Positions 6,092 through 10,023 of a DNA stretch of 10,023 bases are shown here, piece by piece. The notes under the pieces are model-generated. The model ran no database searches and was not told the origin of the DNA. It saw nothing but the letters and a program-made list of their open reading frames with translations. Made by a program: the position numbers and the translations under genes. The number at the start of each line of letters is the position of its first letter. The first letter of the stretch is position 1. Source of the stretch: Clostridiales bacterium. GTDB taxonomy: Bacteria; Bacillota_A; Clostridia; Lachnospirales; Bianqueaceae. The stretch is taken from the NCBI GenBank assembly GCA_019423265.1, contig JAHZBS010000080.1, positions 1 through 10,023 on the forward strand, written 5' to 3'.

Positions 6092-6124
6092 AGCTATTTG
6101 TGCCGGGGCGTCACAAATAGCTCT
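6090..6124 (+). terminator. Stem-loop over the stop codon of MutS-like gene B, no U-tract
   Basis: AGAGCTATTTGTG (6090-6102) pairs perfectly over 13 bp with CACAAATAGCTCT (6112-6124) around a 9-nt loop. The stem begins within the TAG stop codon. CATGGCAGAAG follows instead of a T-run, so it is not a standard intrinsic terminator. It may be a 3'-end stabiliser, a processing site or a partial terminator. Confidence 0.55.
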
Positions 6125-6134
6125 CATGGCAGAA

Positions 6135-6152
6135 GTTAGCCTCGTCGCTAAC
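6135..6152 (+). repeat. Second short inverted repeat before the lipoprotein gene
   Basis: GTTAGC (6135-6140) and GCTAAC (6147-6152) form a 6-bp stem with a 6-nt loop, 10 nt before the GGAGG of the lipoprotein gene. No recognisable promoter lies in the 81-bp gap, which favours at least partial read-through from the upstream genes. Confidence 0.4.
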
Positions 6153-6172
6153 GCTCCGGAATGGAGGTTATG

Positions 6173-8224
6173 ATGAAAAAAGGTGTGAACACATTTCATC
6201 TGGTCGCTTTTCTTTTAGCCATCGCTGTTGGGATGGGACTTGTATCCTGCGGGAAGGCGGGAGAACGGCAGCCAGAGCAATCTGTCGGTTCCGACACTTC
6301 GTGGGAGAGCTCTGACGCTCCGCGGGAGGATTCGTCCGCGCCGCCGGTGACGGTCCCCCCGGCGGAGGCGGTCGTCTCTCTTACATGCCTTGACGTGCAG
6401 GGCGAGATACTGTGCATACGCCCTGCCGGCGAAAACCGCGCCGCGCTCGTATGCGGAGTCCCCGTGAACGAACTTAACGAAGGATCGTATTCCCACGTGC
6501 GCTTATATGTTATCGATATTGCCGAAGATAGCATCGTCTTTGAATCAGAATACGACGCAGGCGAACAGCTTCTGTGCGTCCGCAAAAACGGAGCCTTTGT
6601 GACTTTGGACTATATGGATGAGGCAGTCCATGTCTATGGGCCCGATATGCAGCTTGCCCATTCTTTTACAGCGCCCGAGGGAATCATTCAGGCCGACGTT
6701 GAAGATGACTGCCTATATTCCATTTCAGACCACGAGATACGGCGCATTGACTTTGACGGAGCCGGTGAGAGCGCCATCACCTTTCCGTTTGATGTGGACG
6801 TTTTCTCATACGATTCCGGGCAGGGTCGTGTGATCACATCCGTAACTCTTGCCAATGATACTGACTTCTTTGGGACCGCGGTCTATTCCGAGGCAGCGGG
6901 AAGGTTTGTGTATTCCGGTCCCTTTTCCAATTATAGCTTTGCAGGGGAAAAGCTCGTGTCGATGGATTCAGACGACCGATACGACGATGAGGGGAGTCTG
7001 GTGGATAGTGTGAATACGCTCACGGTCTGCGATCTTCCGGGTGGGAGCGATCCCGTATCCTTTCGGCTTCCGGATGGAGTGGACTGCACTTTTTTCTCGG
7101 GAACGGAGTATTGCATAAGCTCTGTATTCACCTGCGATGATGAGAATCCCGCATCTTCCGTATCCATCAGTTCCAGGTTTTACATTTTGAATGCGGCCCG
7201 GGGGGACCTGTCCGCTCCTACAGCGGAGCTGGAAGGGGCCTCGTTTATCGTGCCGGAGTACCTTGAGGACTGCGGAAGTATCATCGTCGGAGCCTGCTTT
7301 CTGTCGGATGAGGGCAGTCATTCGCGCCTGGTTCTGATCCATCCGGAGGCGGTGGAGATGGCGGAAACACTCGAACGCTATGCGGGATCGGCTGCTGACC
7401 CGGAGCTCCATCCTCTTTCCCAAGAGCTTTTACATCAGCGGGAGAGTGCGGATGCCATCGAACAGGATTTCGGCGTGCGGATCCTGCTGGGAGACGAATG
7501 CCTTGACGCGGCACCCAGCGGCTCGTATTCCATCGTCTCCACCGAGGACACCGGAGACTCCTCTAACTCTGCGGGGGAGCTCACCGAGGCGTTGAATACC
7601 CTGCGCCGCTCACTCGACTATTATCCGGAGGGCTTTTTCGACGCCTTTAAAAACTATGCCGGGGAGGGAGGCGTCCGCTTCCTCATCGTGCGCGACATGG
7701 TGAATGAAAACGGCGGCACTGCCGGCGGGCTGCACTATCAGTACGGCGCGTGGTATAACGTCGTTCTCGACATCGATGCGCTCATGACAGTACACCACGA
7801 GCTGTGGCATGCGGTGGAGCAGAGAATAACAAATGAATTCGACGAAGCGTTCAGTGACCTTAGCTGGTCGGAATTCAATCCGGCCAATTTCTTGTACTGT
7901 TTCGATTTTGACAACTATTACGAGAATGAGTCCATGTTGGAATACGTAATCCCGTGGGATAACGACCGGACCAAGAGCGATACCGTATATTTTGATCAGA
8001 TCTACTCCACGGTGACGCCCTATGAGGACAGGGCGACTCTTGTAGAGGATCTGCTGAACGAATATTATGATCCGGATGTGTACGGCTTTGCCGATCCGAT
8101 GGAGCGGATCTGTGCTTTCCCCCATCTAAAGGAAAAACTCGAGTATATGGCCGTGCAGACCGAGAGGGCTTTCGGTTCCGTGTATTGGGAAGAGGTCCTG
8201 CAAAACATTATGAACTCGAAATAG
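6173..8224 (+). CDS. Surface lipoprotein with beta-propeller-like region and HExxH zinc-peptidase domain
   Basis: A 683-residue secreted lipoprotein. The start at 6173 is preferred because GGAGG (6163-6167) ends 5 nt before it; in-frame ATGs at 6161 and 6170 lie on or too near this site. A lipoprotein signal peptide (MKK, a hydrophobic stretch, lipobox LVSC with C26) is followed by a Ser/Glu/Pro-rich linker (about 27-66). Residues about 68-395 hold repeated beta-strand-rich units with Asp/Gly turns, resembling propeller blades. A helical lead-in (ADAIEQDFGVRILLGDE, about 426-442) introduces the catalytic end, where HHELWHAVE contains HELWH (542-546), the zinc and catalytic motif. E625 or E618 in the YEDRATLVEDLL segment is a likely third ligand. 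Similar zinc lipoproteins occur in gut Clostridia. The substrate is unknown. It follows the MutS-like pair on the same strand, and the tail converges on metY. Confidence 0.82.
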   Translation: MKKGVNTFHLVAFLLAIAVGMGLVSCGKAGERQPEQSVGSDTSWESSDAPREDSSAPPVTVPPAEAVVSLTCLDVQGEILCIRPAGENRAALVCGVPVNELNEGSYSHVRLYVIDIAEDSIVFESEYDAGEQLLCVRKNGAFVTLDYMDEAVHVYGPDMQLAHSFTAPEGIIQADVEDDCLYSISDHEIRRIDFDGAGESAITFPFDVDVFSYDSGQGRVITSVTLANDTDFFGTAVYSEAAGRFVYSGPFSNYSFAGEKLVSMDSDDRYDDEGSLVDSVNTLTVCDLPGGSDPVSFRLPDGVDCTFFSGTEYCISSVFTCDDENPASSVSISSRFYILNAARGDLSAPTAELEGASFIVPEYLEDCGSIIVGACFLSDEGSHSRLVLIHPEAVEMAETLERYAGSAADPELHPLSQELLHQRESADAIEQDFGVRILLGDECLDAAPSGSYSIVSTEDTGDSSNSAGELTEALNTLRRSLDYYPEGFFDAFKNYAGEGGVRFLIVRDMVNENGGTAGGLHYQYGAWYNVVLDIDALMTVHHELWHAVEQRITNEFDEAFSDLSWSEFNPANFLYCFDFDNYYENESMLEYVIPWDNDRTKSDTVYFDQIYSTVTPYEDRATLVEDLLNEYYDPDVYGFADPMERICAFPHLKEKLEYMAVQTERAFGSVYWEEVLQNIMNSK

Positions 8225-8240
8225 GGCCGCCACAGCTATG

Positions 8241-8280
8241 AAAAAAATCTCCAGCCGTCGATATATGGCTGGAGATTTCT
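8241..8280. terminator. Bidirectional terminator between lipoprotein gene and metY
   Basis: AAATCTCCAGCC (8245-8256) pairs over 12 bp with GGCTGGAGATTT (8267-8278) around a 10-nt loop. Seven A's at 8241-8247 give the - strand transcript of metY a proper U-tract. On the + strand the stem runs into TTTCTGTCT. It lies 16 bp after the lipoprotein stop and 9 bp beyond the metY stop. Confidence 0.87.
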
Positions 8281-8287
8281 GTCTCAC

Positions 8288-9553
8288 TTATACCTGTTCT
8301 AGCGCCTGGCGGATGTCCTCCAGAATGTCATCGACATGCTCCAGACCACAGGAGAATCGAATCAACCCCGGATTGATCCCGGCTGCCACCAGCTGTTCGT
8401 CGGTCAATTGCCGGTGGGTGGAGCTGGCAGGATGCAGAACGCATGTCCGGATATCCGCCACATGTACCACAAGGGATGCCAGTTTCAGGCTATCGATAAA
8501 TCGGACCGCTGCATCCCGGCCGCCCTTTATAGTGAAGGCGATGACGCCGCTGCAACCCTTGGGCAGGTAGTGTTTCGCCAGGTCAAAGGAGGGATCCCCC
8601 TCCAGAGTGGGATAATACACCGTGGCAATTTTATCGCAGGATGCGAGATAATGGGCCACCACATCGGCATTTTCACTGTGTTTTGCGATGCGCAGGGGGA
8701 GCGTTTCAAGGCCAAGATTCAGGAGAAACGCGGCGTTGGCTGTCATGCAGGAGCCGAGATCGCGCATAAGCTGGACCCGCGCCTTGGTGATAAAGGCCGC
8801 ATTTCCAAAGTCTTTTGTGTAGATCAGGCCGTGATAGGAATCATCCGGCTCTGTAAACATAGGAAATTTTCCGCTGGTCCAGTCGAAACGGCCGCTATCG
8901 ACGATCGCGCCTCCAACTTGGACCGCATGACCGTCCATATATTTCGTCGTGGAATGGATGACGATATCCGCGCCAAAATCAAAGGGGCGGCACAGGAACG
9001 GGGTGGCAAAGGTATTGTCGATAAAGAGCGGCACATCGTTGGCGTGGGCGATGCGCGCGAATTTTTCAATGTCCAGCACTACGATGGCGGGATTGGCGAT
9101 GGTCTCTCCGAATACGGCCTTGGTGTTGGGGCGGAACTCCTTTTGAATCTCCTCCTCCGATGCGTTGGGGTCCACAAAGGTTACCTCGATCCCCATGCGC
9201 TTCATGGTCACGGCGAAGAGATTGATGGTACCGCCATAGATGGTGGAGGTGCTGATAAAGTGATCTCCGGAGCATAGGATGTTCAGCAAGGCGATGAGGG
9301 TAGCCGCTTGTCCCGAGGACGTGCAAAGAGCGCCTACGCCGCCCTCAAGCGCCGCAATCTTTTCTTCCACGGCCGCCACCGTGGGATTGGAGATCCGGGA
9401 ATACATGTGGCCGGGGACACTCAGATCAAAAAGCTGACCCACATGTTCCGTTGAATCATATTTATAGGTGGTGCTCTGGTAAATGGGCAGGGCCCTGGGG
9501 TCACCGTTGCCAGGCTCATATCCAGTGTGCAGGCATTGGGTTTCTAAATGCAT
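8288..9553 (-). CDS. metY: O-acetylhomoserine aminocarboxypropyltransferase / sulfhydrylase (MetY type)
   Basis: A PLP enzyme of the Cys/Met metabolism family, 421 residues, the normal length for MetY. It should convert O-acetylhomoserine plus sulfide to homocysteine, feeding methionine synthesis in the cytoplasm. Landmarks are the N-terminal ETQCLHTGYEP and YSRISNPT (51-58). The cofactor-stacking region is SSGQAA (79-84). IDNTFATP (178-185) contains D179, which contacts the pyridine nitrogen. The Schiff-base lysine is K204 in HSTTKYMDGH, and HPASSTHRQL and IRFSCGLE lie near the C-terminus. The long insert after the lysine (FPMFTEPDDSYHGL) distinguishes MetY from cystathionine gamma-synthase and MetZ forms. 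ATG at 9553 follows GGAGG (9565-9561) by 7 nt. It is monocistronic here, with its own promoter and a terminator shared with the convergent lipoprotein gene. No other methionine gene is adjacent. Confidence 0.95.
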   Translation of the reverse strand: MHLETQCLHTGYEPGNGDPRALPIYQSTTYKYDSTEHVGQLFDLSVPGHMYSRISNPTVAAVEEKIAALEGGVGALCTSSGQAATLIALLNILCSGDHFISTSTIYGGTINLFAVTMKRMGIEVTFVDPNASEEEIQKEFRPNTKAVFGETIANPAIVVLDIEKFARIAHANDVPLFIDNTFATPFLCRPFDFGADIVIHSTTKYMDGHAVQVGGAIVDSGRFDWTSGKFPMFTEPDDSYHGLIYTKDFGNAAFITKARVQLMRDLGSCMTANAAFLLNLGLETLPLRIAKHSENADVVAHYLASCDKIATVYYPTLEGDPSFDLAKHYLPKGCSGVIAFTIKGGRDAAVRFIDSLKLASLVVHVADIRTCVLHPASSTHRQLTDEQLVAAGINPGLIRFSCGLEHVDDILEDIRQALEQV

Positions 9554-9590
9554 GATAATTCCTCCATTCGTTGTCAGGCGGAAGCGGGTT

Positions 9591-9626
9591 CGGCCTTAGA
9601 AATAGCCGGCGGATGTACACACCGGC
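9591..9626 (-). promoter_or_regulatory. GC-rich segment of metY leader with competing short stems
   Basis: In the metY leader (- strand) GCCGG (9626-9622) can pair with CCGGC (9609-9605). The same second strand can instead pair with GCCG (9594-9591) through CGGC. The stems are only 4-5 bp, and no S-box, T-box or other known riboswitch core is recognised. A real switch is doubtful. Confidence 0.2.
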
Positions 9627-9658
9627 AAAATCTGTATGTGGAACAATAAACTAGTTGC

Positions 9659-9687
9659 ATGATAGCATAGAAATGCCTGAAAGTCAA
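9659..9687 (-). promoter_or_regulatory. Promoter of metY
   Basis: On the - strand TTGACT (9687-9682) and TATCAT (9664-9659) are 17 bp apart, and a TGC just before the -10 box gives an extended -10. Transcription should start near 9652, leaving a leader of about 99 nt. The promoter lies 28 bp after the stop codon of the upstream membrane-protein gene. Confidence 0.78.
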
Positions 9688-9715
9688 CTGTTCGGGGATC
9701 CGGACCCGGAGACCG

Positions 9716-10023
9716 CTATTTTGTCGTGTCGACAAATTTCATGCTGGGGTAGATTTCATGCAAGCGCTCATCGGGAAAATGTTCATCTAGATAGGCTTCC
9801 ACTCCGTTGGCCGCCGGTCTTCCCACATGGCGGGCGCTCATGCGGCCCACCGCGGCCGCGGACACCAGGATGTCATATACGAGAAATGCAAAGAGCGCCC
9901 AGGTTACGACGATTCCTACGCGGTTGGGAATGCGCTCAATAAGGTTGGAGAGTCCAGGATAGATATAGCGTGTCCACAGAAGGGCGACAAATCCCCAAAA
10001 TAAGGAGAAGACCAAATTGATCC
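9716..10023 (-). CDS. CmpB-like putative ABC transporter permease, C-terminal part
   Basis: The 3' end of a membrane protein gene whose frame stays open to the window edge, so at least 102 residues are seen and the start is outside. A TTG within the frame near 10015 is not taken as the start, because codons upstream remain open. Two hydrophobic segments are visible: LVFSLFWGFVALLW, and a second at about VGIVVTWALFAFLVYDILVSA. Between them lies YIYPGLSNLIERIP, and the family-like FLVYDILVSAAAVGRM follows. This pattern fits the putative ABC transporter permease (CmpB-type, type IV) family common in Clostridia, which has 4-6 membrane segments and a charged cytoplasmic tail. The tail here (DEHFPDERLHEIYPSMKF) fits. 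Function and substrate are not established for the family. It ends 28 bp before the metY -35 box, with no clear terminator. Confidence 0.68.
   Translation of the reverse strand, partial: INLVFSLFWGFVALLWTRYIYPGLSNLIERIPNRVGIVVTWALFAFLVYDILVSAAAVGRMSARHVGRPAANGVEAYLDEHFPDERLHEIYPSMKFVDTTK

Noticed and set aside
8336..9277. 313-codon open frame on the + strand
   Set aside because: It is a shadow of metY, whose family motifs fill the other strand; the frame shows no recognisable domain.
9554..9652. SAM riboswitch or T-box before metY
   Set aside because: The conserved S-box core and the T-box sequence are not found, and the leader is rather short for either.
9655..9942. 95-codon open frame on the + strand
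   Set aside because: It overlaps the metY promoter and the membrane protein on the other strand; composition is not protein-like.

Overview
The window looks like chromosomal DNA from a fairly GC-rich anaerobic Firmicute of the Clostridia, perhaps Oscillospirales-like. This is inferred from the strong GGAGG ribosome-binding sites, clear sigma-A type promoters, the Clostridia-style CmpB-type ABC permease, the clostridial variant of MetY and the lipoprotein metallopeptidase. No species can be named from the sequence alone. There are no rRNA or tRNA genes, CRISPR arrays or insertion sequences.

Layout. Positions 1-222 hold at most the 3' tail of an unidentified + strand gene and a palindrome. An AraC-family regulator (223-1053, -) and a family-4 glycoside hydrolase (1231-2724, +) diverge from a 177-bp control region. 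That region carries a perfect consensus promoter for the regulator, a -10 box for the hydrolase, two palindromes and a repeated GGCCGTTGWCA box. A strong hairpin at 2743-2776 ends the hydrolase unit.

From its own near-consensus promoter (2806-2834) runs a compact block of two different MutS-like ATPases (2887-4515 and 4529-6091). A secreted lipoprotein with a beta-propeller-like middle and an HExxH zinc-peptidase end (6173-8224) follows them. The two ATPases keep the MutS core and ATPase domain but lack the N-terminal mismatch-recognition part. Both carry Asn in place of the usual Walker B Asp. This block is the least ordinary part of the window.

The lipoprotein gene converges on metY (8288-9553, -; O-acetylhomoserine sulfhydrylase type) at a bidirectional terminator (8241-8280). 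metY has its own promoter and a leader of about 100 nt. The window ends in the 3' part of a membrane protein gene (9716-10023, -) of the CmpB-like ABC permease family.

How the parts fit. The regulator most likely controls the adjacent glycosidase for use of an unidentified alpha- or beta-linked sugar. The MutS-like pair probably forms a heterodimer with two composite ATP sites, and its translation appears coupled at the junction. Whether the lipoprotein belongs to the same transcript is uncertain, because a hairpin without a U-tract separates it from the pair. MetY makes homocysteine (methionine/cysteine metabolism) and seems functionally separate.
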